Source of the DNA: an uncultured Planctomycetaceae bacterium
GTDB lineage: Bacteria; Planctomycetota; Planctomycetia; Planctomycetales; Planctomycetaceae
DNA length: 5,752 nucleotides
Assembly: GCA_903921605.1 (NCBI GenBank)
Contig: CAIXQV010000241.1
Location: 1-5,752 of the forward strand
Direction: 5' to 3'
Shown: one piece after another, positions 1 to 5,344 of the stretch
How the letters are laid out: the number at the start of each line of letters is the position of its first letter
Position numbering within the stretch: position 1 is the stretch's first letter
Notes under the pieces: generated by a model
Seen by the model: the letters and a program-made list of their open reading frames with translations, nothing else
Database searches by the model: none
What the model was told of the DNA's origin: nothing
Made by a program: the position numbers and the translations under genes

Positions 1-1109
1 GTTGATGCGCCCGCAGGCGTTACCCTCAGTACTTTCCCATGCACTCCATCGGTCAGGTATGCATTCTCGCCAAATGAATGTCCGGAGGTCACAACCAGAT
101 CATCCTCCCAGCTGCCGCAAGTGATGCCGGTGCCAAGGTTGGATCCCACTGAAGCCGCATCAACTCGCAGTAAGGTCTGACCGCCACAATTGATCACATA
201 CAGAAAATCACCGAATGCTGTTCCTGTTCCAAATGACAGGCCTTTTGCCATCGATTTTGGGCCAGTATGAAAAACAGCGGCATCTCCGTTTGGCTTCACG
301 CGATAGATCAGATCGGCGTTCTGGCCGAGATCTGTAGGAGATGACACGAACATATCTCCTCCAAAATTCGCTTGCTTACCTGTTGAATCGAAAGCGATGC
401 GTCCACTTTGCTTTGCCGGAAAGCCTTTCGCGAAGACCTCAACCGTGTTCCGTGCAGTGACGCGCAGCACCGCACCCTGTGAACTACTGTAGATGAAGGG
501 GGTCGTTCCAAATGGCCCTCCCGGCGCCGCTGTGACACCGCGAATGTCCCCGAGCCCTGATGCCCAGGTGTCCAGGACGAATCCCTCAGTCAGATTGTCG
601 CTGATCCTACTATTCAAAAAACGTTCCTTCTCCTCCAAAATTGCTTTGGCGGAAACCAAGTCCTGCCGCCTGACATACTCCTGCGCCGCTAAGTCGAAAA
701 CTGGGCCACATCGCGTTTTCGCTGCATTCACCGTCCTTCGGTATTCGCTAACAGCAACAGACATACCTTTGGTCGTTGGTAACTTCGCGGGGTCTGCTTC
801 AAAATCTTTTCGTTCAGCCTGGATCTGTTCAATCAGCCTAATCTTTGCATCAACCTTCAGTCTTCCGTCCGCCTCAATCTTTTGCTGCTGAACATCGAAT
901 GCAGCAAGCATTCTGGCCGCAGCAGCATCCATGGCAGCCAAATATTGCTGCTGAGCGTCCGCCAAGGCGGCGTCCACATCCTCTTGGAAGGGCAAAGGAT
1001 TGGCTGGAGCAGTCGTTGACATCACTACCCAAGCAAGTACGCAGATCAAACCCAAGAAAGTGCATCGTGGCATCTCGACACTCCAGAGGACATTCGGGAA
1101 GGTTTCCAT
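1..1109 (-). CDS. Exported beta-propeller protein (SMP-30/NHL-like), 3' end outside window
   Basis: The frame is open for about 369 codons on the reverse strand and leaves the window without a stop. The ATG at 1109 is the first possible start, because a TGA lies two codons upstream; AGGTGA precedes it. A second ATG at 1073 (residue 13) has GGAG seven bases upstream and gives a cleaner signal peptide: MPRC, a hydrophobic core (LGLICVLAWVV), then APA followed by N near residue 36. Residues about 45-175 are rich in Ala, Gln, Glu and Lys and look helical or coiled-coil. From about 180 on, four segments of roughly 45-50 residues share a hydrophobic-strand and G-x-V-L-R-V pattern (AVLRV, LIYRV, LLRVD, KVLRV), which suggests beta-propeller blades. 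Probably exported; the ligand or enzymatic role is not evident. No partner gene is adjacent. The gene is clearly coding; the fold is inferred from the repeat pattern. Confidence 0.82.
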   Translation of the reverse strand, partial: METFPNVLWSVEMPRCTFLGLICVLAWVVMSTTAPANPLPFQEDVDAALADAQQQYLAAMDAAAARMLAAFDVQQQKIEADGRLKVDAKIRLIEQIQAERKDFEADPAKLPTTKGMSVAVSEYRRTVNAAKTRCGPVFDLAAQEYVRRQDLVSAKAILEEKERFLNSRISDNLTEGFVLDTWASGLGDIRGVTAAPGGPFGTTPFIYSSSQGAVLRVTARNTVEVFAKGFPAKQSGRIAFDSTGKQANFGGDMFVSSPTDLGQNADLIYRVKPNGDAAVFHTGPKSMAKGLSFGTGTAFGDFLYVINCGGQTLLRVDAASVGSNLGTGITCGSWEDDLVVTSGHSFGENAYLTDGVHGKVLRVTPAGAS

Positions 1110-1114
1110 CAGTC

Positions 1115-1134
1115 ACCTAAACGGCATTCTGCCG
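1115..1134 (-). promoter_or_regulatory. Leader hairpin and ribosome-binding site of the propeller gene
   Basis: On the reverse strand a short perfect hairpin (CGGCA, loop GAA, TGCCG; 1122-1134) lies just before the AGGTGA ribosome-binding sequence, about 12 bases ahead of the ATG at 1109. It could affect initiation, but a five-base stem may also be chance. I see no convincing promoter upstream of it. Confidence 0.25.
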
Positions 1135-1482
1135 AAGAGTCTGCAAGAAGTCATTTGCGCAAAACACTTCAGACATCCAAACATGGCAACCACCATGGAA
1201 GAACTGCGAATGAAATCACTGCCGACAATAACAATGTGAAAATCCCCTGCAGGGGGGTGACGATACCTTCTCAGGGCAGTTTGTCACGCATTTGACTAAT
1301 CTTTTCTTCTTCGTTTTTTTTCAGATGCGACACGCACTCAATTGGCTCTTCCTACCTCAAAATATTTCGTCTGAAGATCGATTCCGTTTTGGCAGATACA
1401 TCGAAGTACGCAGGCAGGAATCGGCGACTAGATCGCAACTCCCTGCAGCGGTGCTTCGCCCGCAGTAATCGGAACCAGATCT
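1135..1482. other. Gap without a confident gene
   Basis: No convincing gene is visible on either strand. The stretch holds a perfect 12-base palindrome CCCCTGCAGGGG (1244-1255) and a run of eight T on the + strand (1314-1321). It also holds a 28-codon reverse-strand open stretch (1428-1514) that reads like a protein C-terminus (ending GEAPLQGVAI) but has no start codon. The promoter of the leftward propeller gene should lie here; I could not identify clear -35/-10 boxes. Confidence 0.5.
1244..1255. repeat. Perfect 12-base palindrome CCCCTGCAGGGG
   Basis: The palindrome has no spacer and lies 135 bases upstream of the propeller start, so it could be an operator for a dimeric regulator. There is no second copy in the window, so the function is open. 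Confidence 0.3.
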
Positions 1483-1764
1483 TCAATCTCCAGATCCTGA
1501 CCGTGGGTCGTTGCTCAAGTAGTCTCGGACAGCAGCAATAAAAGATTCCACACTATCGGTGAAACGCTTCCCCAAAAGGTATGCCACGGCCCCGCAGATA
1601 ACTGCTCCTGTGCCCGTGGAAGCCACGACCAGGAACATTGGCGAAATCAGCACATCACCGAATTCACCAAACGCCAGAAGGGCACCGAATACACCTCCAG
1701 CAAAGGCGCCGAGGAATACACCAACCCATGCGTCTGCGAAGCGGTAGTCTCGATCTGGCTTCAA
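1483..1764 (-). CDS. Small two-helix membrane protein, unknown function
   Basis: The frame encodes 93 residues from a TTG start at 1764. I prefer this start because a full GGAGGAG (1773-1779) lies eight bases upstream. The in-frame ATG at 1791, giving 102 residues, has no ribosome-binding sequence. Residues about 12-33 and 43-65 are two hydrophobic, Gly- and Ala-rich segments (GAFAGG, GALLAFG; TGTGAVICGAVAYLLG) that should span the membrane. A charged N-terminus and an amphipathic tail (SVESFIAAVRDYL) lie on the outside of this pair. The glycine spacing suggests tight helix packing, as in small membrane proteins that form oligomers, but I recognise no family. Its TTG overlaps the TGA of the 26-codon frame upstream, so translation may be coupled. 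Confidence 0.62.
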   Translation of the reverse strand: MKPDRDYRFADAWVGVFLGAFAGGVFGALLAFGEFGDVLISPMFLVVASTGTGAVICGAVAYLLGKRFTDSVESFIAAVRDYLSNDPRSGSGD

Positions 1765-1841
1765 GGTATCGTCTCCTCCGGGCAATCCCATGTGTCACGG
1801 ATCTTTGGGGCGTCCAGCAACACGTGATCGGCGTCGATCAT
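1761..1841 (-). CDS. 26-residue linking reading frame, possibly a coupled leader peptide
   Basis: This tiny frame (MIDADHVLLD...) starts with an ATG sharing ATGA with the stop of the upstream frame and ends with a TGA sharing TTGA with the start of the membrane protein. Such double overlap is typical of translationally coupled genes. It could be a leader peptide that delivers ribosomes to the next start, or a piece of a gene split by frameshifts. There is no clear ribosome-binding site of its own; GGAG lies 14 bases upstream. It is too short to judge from composition. Confidence 0.3.
   Translation of the reverse strand: MIDADHVLLDAPKIRDTWDCPEETIP
1773..1779 (-). promoter_or_regulatory. Strong ribosome-binding site GGAGGAG
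   Basis: A GGAGGAG match to the 16S rRNA 3' end lies eight bases before the TTG at 1764. It decides the start of the small membrane protein in favour of TTG over the upstream ATG, and it lies inside the coding sequence of the preceding 26-codon frame. Confidence 0.6.
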
Positions 1842-2035
1842 TGCATCAAGCGACGCTCCGCAAGATTTCCAACAGCCAGATCGCCATCTTCAATCATCGC
1901 CTTCCGGACTGAAGCTGGCAACTCTTCACACCGAGCAATCAACTCACGAATCTCAGACCAGTTTGCACCGCTTTGGATATTGAATGCACCGGATTCTGCA
2001 CCGCATTCGAAAAGCAGGCCGTTTTCCCCGTATTT
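1838..2035 (-). pseudogene. C-terminal remnant of a small protein, start missing
   Basis: The reverse frame is open for 65 codons after an in-frame TGA (2036-2038). It reads as natural protein: KYGENGLLFECG, then ANWSEIRELIARCEELP and SVRKAMIEDGDL, ending RRLMQ. The Trp-Ser-Glu-Ile and Leu-Pro-x-x-Val-Arg-x-x-Met/Ile pattern resembles short C-terminal segments I associate with small planctomycete proteins. No ATG occurs before residue 46, and TTG codons inside have poor ribosome-binding sites. Upstream of the TGA the same frame stays open to 2296, so one TGG-to-TGA change could have split a longer gene. Alternatively a non-standard start is used. Its stop overlaps the next start (ATGA). Confidence 0.38.
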
Positions 2036-2100
2036 TCAGTGGGCAATCGAGTCCCTCCGCGACTCAACCGGGCTTTTCATCGCTCGCAGGCGGAACTTTG

Positions 2101-2160
2101 CAGGCTCCCCGGCCACAGGCTCCCCGGCCACAGGCTCCCCGGCCACAGGCTCGCCGCTTA
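2101..2160. repeat. 15-base tandem repeat, three exact copies plus one degenerate
   Basis: The unit CAGGCTCCCCGGCCA occurs exactly at 2101-2115, 2116-2130 and 2131-2145. A fourth copy (2146-2160) agrees for the first seven bases and then diverges. The period is a multiple of three, so both strands stay open: GEPVA repeats on the reverse strand and GSPAT on the forward strand. The array is likely to vary in copy number between strains. No real gene is required to explain it. Confidence 0.9.
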
Positions 2161-2207
2161 AGGCTAAAGACGACAAGCGAACGCCGACAGGCATCACTGA
2201 TGCTGCC

Positions 2208-2251
2208 TCGGGGCTTTCTGTTCCAGGTTGAAGGCGACAGGCTAGCCCCGA
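2208..2251. repeat. Inverted repeat TCGGGGCT/AGCCCCGA
   Basis: Perfect eight-base arms lie at 2208-2215 and 2244-2251 with a 28-base spacer. There is no T-run beside it, so it is not a standard terminator. It is part of the structured intergenic stretch. Confidence 0.45.
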
Positions 2252-2322
2252 AGGGCGCTGAAGATCTTTGATGCCGACAGCCAGGACACTAATCAATGAC
2301 CGCGTTCAAGCTGAGTTAGCGA

Positions 2323-2350
2323 ACCCATGACGCGACCGAGTGTCATGGGT
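2323..2350. repeat. Hairpin ACCCATGAC/GTCATGGGT
   Basis: Perfect nine-base arms (2323-2331 and 2342-2350) enclose a ten-base loop. There is no T-run on either side. It may act as a factor-dependent terminator, a protein site, or a boundary of the intergenic repeat. Confidence 0.5.
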
Positions 2351-2420
2351 CTCCGATGACATCAAACCGGCGAAATGAGATTTCCTAAAGTCAGTACTCA
2401 CATCAAACGCAGTGGATTTC

Positions 2421-2458
2421 TTGCCCCCACTTACCCCCACTTCGGGGTAAAAGTGGGT
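2421..2458. repeat. CCCCCACTT cluster with competing hairpins, left site
   Basis: CCCCCACTT is present twice in tandem (within 2421-2432 and 2431-2442) and once inverted as AAGTGGG (2451-2457). Two mutually exclusive hairpins are possible: TTACCCC (2431-2437) with GGGGTAA (2444-2450), or CCCACTT (2436-2442) with AAGTGGG. The same motif pair returns at 2711-2741, just before the integrase gene. Paired sites around a tRNA fragment fit arm-type or accessory-factor sites of an integration system, but regulation of the integrase gene is another reading. Confidence 0.55.
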
Positions 2459-2467
2459 GAAAATCAA

Positions 2468-2491
2468 TGCAATTGAATAGGCTCAATTGCA
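2468..2491. repeat. Hairpin TGCAATTGA/TCAATTGCA
   Basis: Perfect nine-base arms (2468-2476, 2483-2491) enclose a six-base loop. It lies between the left CCCCCACTT cluster and the tRNA fragment. It is AT-rich with no T-run, so an operator or recombination-accessory site is more likely than a terminator. Confidence 0.5.
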
Positions 2492-2552
2492 ATACCCGAA
2501 ATGGTCGAATAGACTTTGGAAAGCTGGTAATCAGCGTTCAAAAGTGTCGCAC

Positions 2553-2597
2553 GCGCAAGTGGCGAAATCGGCAGACGCGCTAGCTTCAGGATGAAGC
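2553..2597 (+). pseudogene. 5' half of a tRNA-Leu (CAG-like), probable attachment core
   Basis: The stretch matches a bacterial tRNA-Leu(CAG) in order: seven acceptor bases GCGCAAG, T8 and G9, D-stem GCG, a D-loop with GG and AGA, CGC, then anticodon stem CTAGC and loop TTCAGG (to 2590). After that the match stops: the 39-43 strand that should pair with CTAGC reads TGAAG, there is no T-arm, and no CTTGCGC acceptor partner lies downstream. The gene is therefore cut inside the anticodon loop, a known crossover place for tyrosine integrases. Around the break GCTTC-AGGAT-GAAGC (2583-2597) forms a perfect dyad, as expected of a recombination core. The integrase gene begins about 185 bases on. The usual arrangement leaves a 3' fragment beside the element, so a 5' fragment is notable. 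Confidence 0.68.
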
Positions 2598-2612
2598 GTG
2601 TCACCGAGGCCT

Positions 2613-2693
2613 GCGACAGGGTCGCGGCGGTCGCAAAACGACGAAAAACACAGTCTTTTCCAACTGTTTTGGAAACCTATTCCCTCGGAATAG
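2613..2693. repeat. Three consecutive perfect hairpins
   Basis: Three stems follow each other between the tRNA fragment and the integrase: GCGAC/GTCGC (2613-2617 and 2621-2625, loop AGG), TTTCCAA/TTGGAAA (2657-2663 and 2669-2675), and CTATTCC/GGAATAG (2677-2683 and 2687-2693, loop CTC). Together with the flanking inverted repeats they form an unusually dense series. They may be protein sites in the attachment region or stems of a transcribed structured leader; no compensatory evidence is available from one sequence. Confidence 0.5.
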
Positions 2694-2710
2694 TGAAGAC
2701 ACCGAACGCT

Positions 2711-2741
2711 TTACCCCCACTTCTCTGAATTTGAAGTGGGG
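2711..2741. repeat. CCCCACTTC/GAAGTGGGG inverted repeat, right site
   Basis: Perfect nine-base arms (2715-2723, 2733-2741) enclose a nine-base loop. The left arm begins TTACCCCCACTTC, identical over 13 bases to 2431-2443, and the right arm runs into GAAAA as at the left site. It ends about 40 bases before the integrase start, so it could serve both as a recombination arm site and as an operator for the integrase promoter. Confidence 0.6.
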
Positions 2742-2782
2742 AAAACAGCTTTCGAAGGACTTCACTTTCGGGAGTGGGTTTG

Positions 2783-3898
2783 ATGGCACGCAAGCCGGTT
2801 TACGGATGCCACAAGGGGTTGGCAAGAACCACTGTCAGTGGTAAGCGGATCTACCTGGGCGAATATGGTTCGCCGGAGTCTAAAGCCGCATTTGAAAAGA
2901 TCTCTGCCGACTGGGAATCTGCTCATGCTGAACGCAGACCGACAGTCAACATCGAACTGACCTTGTCTCGTTTGGCCGTGATGTTTCTGAAGTTCGCAGA
3001 GGCTGAATACGTTCGAGATGGAAAACCAACCGGCGAGATTCACAACTTCCGAATGGCGTTGCGAAACTTGAACCATGGTTTTCACGGCGTCCGGGTGATC
3101 GACTTCGGGCCAAAGAAACTGAAACAACTGCAGAGCCAGCTGGTGGCCGCGGGTTACAGTCAGAACACGATCAACGGGCAGATTCGGCGAATTAAACAGG
3201 TCATCGAATGGGGAGTCAGCGAAGAACTGGTTCCCTGCGTCGTCTCACAATCCCTGAGCAGTGTGAAGGGGCTGAGATCTGGCAAGACCGCCGCAAGAGG
3301 CCCTGAGCCGAAGGGGCCGGTCTCCGAAGCCCACGTCAACGCCATCAAACCACTTGTGACTGGGCCGATGTGGGGGCTCATTCAGTTCATGCTGCTGACC
3401 GGCTGCCGACCGTCTGAAGCCCTGTCGCTGCGTTGGTCGGGTATCGAGACGTCCAAAGCCGTCTGGACCTACATTCCTCAGCGGCACAAGACATCATGGC
3501 GCGGCAAACCACGCGTGATTGTGATCGGTCCCCAGGGTCAGCAGTTGCTGAATTCGTTCCGGGAGATGAGCCGATCCGACTTCGTTTTCGATCCGCAGGT
3601 GGGCTATGACGAATACGTCAGGCTGACTCATGGAGAGAATGCCCGGACTCGTAAGGTTGGCGACTGCTACACGCGACACTCCTTGAATTCGGCAATCGCC
3701 AACGCCTGCGACCGAGCGGGCATTCCTCGCTGGTCCGCCGGGCAGCTTCGCAAGACCAGAGCAACTCAGGCCCGCCGGGACGGGGATCTGGAGACCGCAC
3801 AGCAGATTCTCGGGCACTCCAGCAAAACCACAACAGAGAAGCACTACGCGAACGTGGATCTGTCCCGAGCCGAAGCGAACGCCCTGCAGTTTGGCTGA
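2783..3898 (+). CDS. Tyrosine recombinase / phage-type integrase
   Basis: The protein has 371 residues. The ATG at 2783 is preceded by GGGAG eight bases upstream; an in-frame GTG at 2774 would overlap that site. Residues 1-50 (GKRIYLGEYGSPESK) look like the N-terminal part of planctomycete integrases. Residues about 55-150 are helical and should be the core-binding domain, and the catalytic domain follows from about 180. Active-site residues visible are Arg209 (TGCRPSEAL), Lys236 (RHKTSW), Arg323 (QLRKTRAT), His345 (LGHSS) and nucleophile Tyr355 (KHYANVD). The usual first His of the HxxR box is Gly320. The enzyme should cut and join DNA at the attachment site, for which the tRNA-Leu fragment upstream is the obvious candidate. 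It is transcribed away from that site and ends at a strong terminator. Confidence 0.95.
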   Translation: MARKPVYGCHKGLARTTVSGKRIYLGEYGSPESKAAFEKISADWESAHAERRPTVNIELTLSRLAVMFLKFAEAEYVRDGKPTGEIHNFRMALRNLNHGFHGVRVIDFGPKKLKQLQSQLVAAGYSQNTINGQIRRIKQVIEWGVSEELVPCVVSQSLSSVKGLRSGKTAARGPEPKGPVSEAHVNAIKPLVTGPMWGLIQFMLLTGCRPSEALSLRWSGIETSKAVWTYIPQRHKTSWRGKPRVIVIGPQGQQLLNSFREMSRSDFVFDPQVGYDEYVRLTHGENARTRKVGDCYTRHSLNSAIANACDRAGIPRWSAGQLRKTRATQARRDGDLETAQQILGHSSKTTTEKHYANVDLSRAEANALQFG

Positions 3899-3927
3899 TG
3901 CGGGGTAGATTGATTGACGGCAACTCT

Positions 3928-3981
3928 AAAGGGCCAGGCTGCTGCCGGGAGATCATTCCCGAAAGCAACTGGCCCTTTTTT
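3928..3981 (+). terminator. Rho-independent terminator after the integrase
   Basis: A perfect ten-base stem AAAGGGCCAG (3928-3937) with CTGGCCCTTT (3969-3978) runs into six T (3976-3981), 30 bases after the integrase stop. The long loop contains a second stem CGGGA/TCCCG (3946-3950, 3957-3961). It works on the forward strand only and separates the integrase from the next gene. Confidence 0.88.
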
Positions 3982-4375
3982 CGTTTTGGCCTCCCAGTGG
4001 TCCTCGATGTGTTGTTGGATAAGACGGCGGTTTTGCAGCGTGATTCCGTCTCCCGCCTTGGTTTGTTGCGGAGCATATTCACTCTGTGGCTGCATCGCGT
4101 CGTTTGGCAATGGAGGCCGGAGAACCGGCCAGGACATTTGAGGGCTGACAGCTTGAGTGGGCCGGGCCGATGCCAGCAGAAGAACAGGCCCAGCAGGGCG
4201 AGGTATTCTGCAGCAGTGCCAGCGGAAGAAGATGGCTGGCAATTGTGACGATGCGTAAAGGACCGATATACTTGACCCAGCAGGGATAGGCTGATCCCCG
4301 AAAAGCGGTTCCCGAAAGCCGCCTTCCCTGCATGTTCTTCACTTTCGGATGGACGACGTTCGGGAGTCTGATTTC
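3982..4375. other. Gene-poor gap between integrase and the next gene
   Basis: No frame is convincing. A reverse-strand frame from a TTG at 4242 to 3844 has one natural-looking part (roughly MQPQSEYAPQQTKAGDG to HIEDHWEAKTKK, about 3985-4105) and an Ala/Leu-rich N-terminus. However, it runs through the integrase terminator and 55 bases into the integrase gene, so it is at best a decayed exported-protein gene. Near the right end, AAGCGG and CCGCCTT (4293-4325) form a bulged hairpin without a T-run. The promoter of the 275-residue protein should be here; I see no clear one. Confidence 0.45.
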
Positions 4376-5203
4376 ATGAAGATCATGCGGGCTTGGCAGG
4401 TGCATACAGACGGAACGCTGCGATTGGGAGACGTTGGCTGGAGCCTTGAGGCAGGTGACACATGGGGGATCTGTCGCGACGCTAAACCAAGTCCCACCAG
4501 CGAAAAAAGCTGGCTCTATGAATTCGGCAAATTGATCGGAGCAGCTGCAAAGGTTGATGAGTGTATTTCTGATCCACGATGCCGCAGGCATCTCGGAGAA
4601 GAAGGACGCTGTCCAATCAAGTCTATGTTGGGCTGGACCGTTCGCTCTCGCCGAATAATAGGCGAGATCGCTCAACCACTAAAGATGGCAAGAATTCAAC
4701 TCCCAACCCCGCCAGAATTCAAGGGGACAATTGGTCAACCTTTTTGTGAACTCGCAATTCAGCTTGTGGAGAAAAGATGCCTCTGGCTGAAGCGTAGCTT
4801 TGTTGCGCACTCAAAAGAATCGGTTCGACTACCGATCGACGATAGGGTTGCAGATGAAGCTGCAAAAATTGTTGCACACTGGGATGAAGTGCTGAAGCTT
4901 TGGAAGTTTCCCGCAATCAACGTTGAAGAGTGGATGCGATTGATTGAACTGGAGCTTTCCACATGTCATTGGCCAGATGGCCCGATTGGCAACTCGAAAC
5001 CTCGAACGGAGTTGGTGACGGTTAATGAAATCCAGCAGAAACTTGCGAAAAAAGGTGTGGAAATATCCGTAAAGAGGCTGAACAACAAACACAAGAAAGC
5101 ATGGGGTGACCGCGACGGCAAAAAGGGCAGTGCCTTTACCTTTGACTGGCGAAGGATTCGAAACAGGGTTCAAGAACAGTTCGATGTTGTGTTCGAGGAC
5201 TGA
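4376..5203 (+). CDS. Hypothetical protein, 275 residues, possible C-terminal DNA-binding part
   Basis: I do not recognise a family. I chose the ATG at 4376 because GGGAG lies nine bases upstream, in the word TTCGGGAGT also found before the integrase start. An ATG at 4349 adds nine residues but has no ribosome-binding site. The N-terminal 60 residues are mixed and Trp-rich. Cys63, Cys69 and Cys79 (DECISDPRCRRHLGEEGRCP) are close enough to bind metal, with Cys33 a possible fourth ligand. Residues 155-195 are helical with Trp169, Trp176 and Trp186. The basic C-terminus (TVNEIQQKLAKKGVEISVKR, then KHKKAW and FDWRRIRNR) has helix-helix-wing spacing that could be a winged helix. No signal peptide or membrane helix is seen. 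Its place between an integrase and a DUF1580-like gene suggests element cargo or control. Confidence 0.72.
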   Translation: MKIMRAWQVHTDGTLRLGDVGWSLEAGDTWGICRDAKPSPTSEKSWLYEFGKLIGAAAKVDECISDPRCRRHLGEEGRCPIKSMLGWTVRSRRIIGEIAQPLKMARIQLPTPPEFKGTIGQPFCELAIQLVEKRCLWLKRSFVAHSKESVRLPIDDRVADEAAKIVAHWDEVLKLWKFPAINVEEWMRLIELELSTCHWPDGPIGNSKPRTELVTVNEIQQKLAKKGVEISVKRLNNKHKKAWGDRDGKKGSAFTFDWRRIRNRVQEQFDVVFED

Positions 5204-5208
5204 TCTCT

Positions 5209-5242
5209 TCCCGTTTCGTCCCGTCCGTCCCTTCTTGTCCCG
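5209..5242. repeat. Phased CCC tracts; complement fits a G-quadruplex
   Basis: Four CCC tracts lie at 5210-5212, 5220-5222, 5229-5231 and 5239-5241, spaced 10, 9 and 10 bases, about one helical turn each. On the reverse strand this is four GGG tracts with loops of 7, 6 and 7 bases, within the usual G-quadruplex rule. It lies six bases after the stop of the 275-residue protein and about 100 bases before the DUF1580-like gene. It may instead be iteron-like binding words (GTCCC three times, TCCCG three times). Confidence 0.5.
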
Positions 5243-5344
5243 CAGCCATCCATACTTCTCGACCACCGCAGAATCTTTCCTACTCTCAGTGCAACAAACG
5301 CAGCCCATTCCGGGCCACGTAACTGATTGCAAGTGAGAGTTTTT

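Larger units (their letters stand above)
2036..2420. other. Repeat-rich gap, no confident gene
   Basis: Both strands have open frames here, but they are low in complexity and rich in Arg, Ser and Pro. The stretch holds a 15-base tandem repeat, several inverted repeats (detailed separately), a 13-base near-palindrome GCATCA-C-TGATGC in the 2190s, and two direct copies of ACATCAAAC (2359-2367 and 2400-2408). GCCGACAG or close variants occur three times between 2183 and 2281. The density of such words suggests an intergenic repeat unit rather than a gene. Confidence 0.45.

Noticed and set aside
493..891. Forward-strand frame of 132 codons
   Set aside because: It lies antisense within the reverse-strand propeller gene, whose signal peptide and repeats are far better supported. 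Its Ser/Arg-rich composition is that of a shadow frame.
1428..1514. Reverse-strand open stretch of 28 codons ending GEAPLQGVAI
   Set aside because: It reads like a protein end, but it has no start codon, follows a TGA directly and overlaps the end of the membrane-protein gene. It may be a decayed fragment; not enough to call.
1638..2231. Forward-strand frame of 197 codons
   Set aside because: It is rich in Arg, Ser and Pro, opposes the membrane protein and the remnant frame, and owes part of its length to the tandem repeat.
2553..2700. Complete tRNA-Leu or intron-split tRNA
   Set aside because: No T-arm and no CTTGCGC acceptor partner follows, and bases after the anticodon loop cannot complete the anticodon stem. 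I see no group I intron core.
2421..2741. CRISPR array
   Set aside because: The repeats are inverted, few and unevenly spaced, without equal-length spacers or cas genes.
3844..4242. Reverse-strand frame of 132 codons
   Set aside because: Part of it looks natural, but it has only a TTG start without a ribosome-binding site, and it crosses the integrase terminator and the integrase 3' end.
4079..4675. Reverse-strand frame of 198 codons
   Set aside because: It is antisense to the start of the 275-residue protein, with no recognisable domain and an atypical Cys/Ser/Pro composition.
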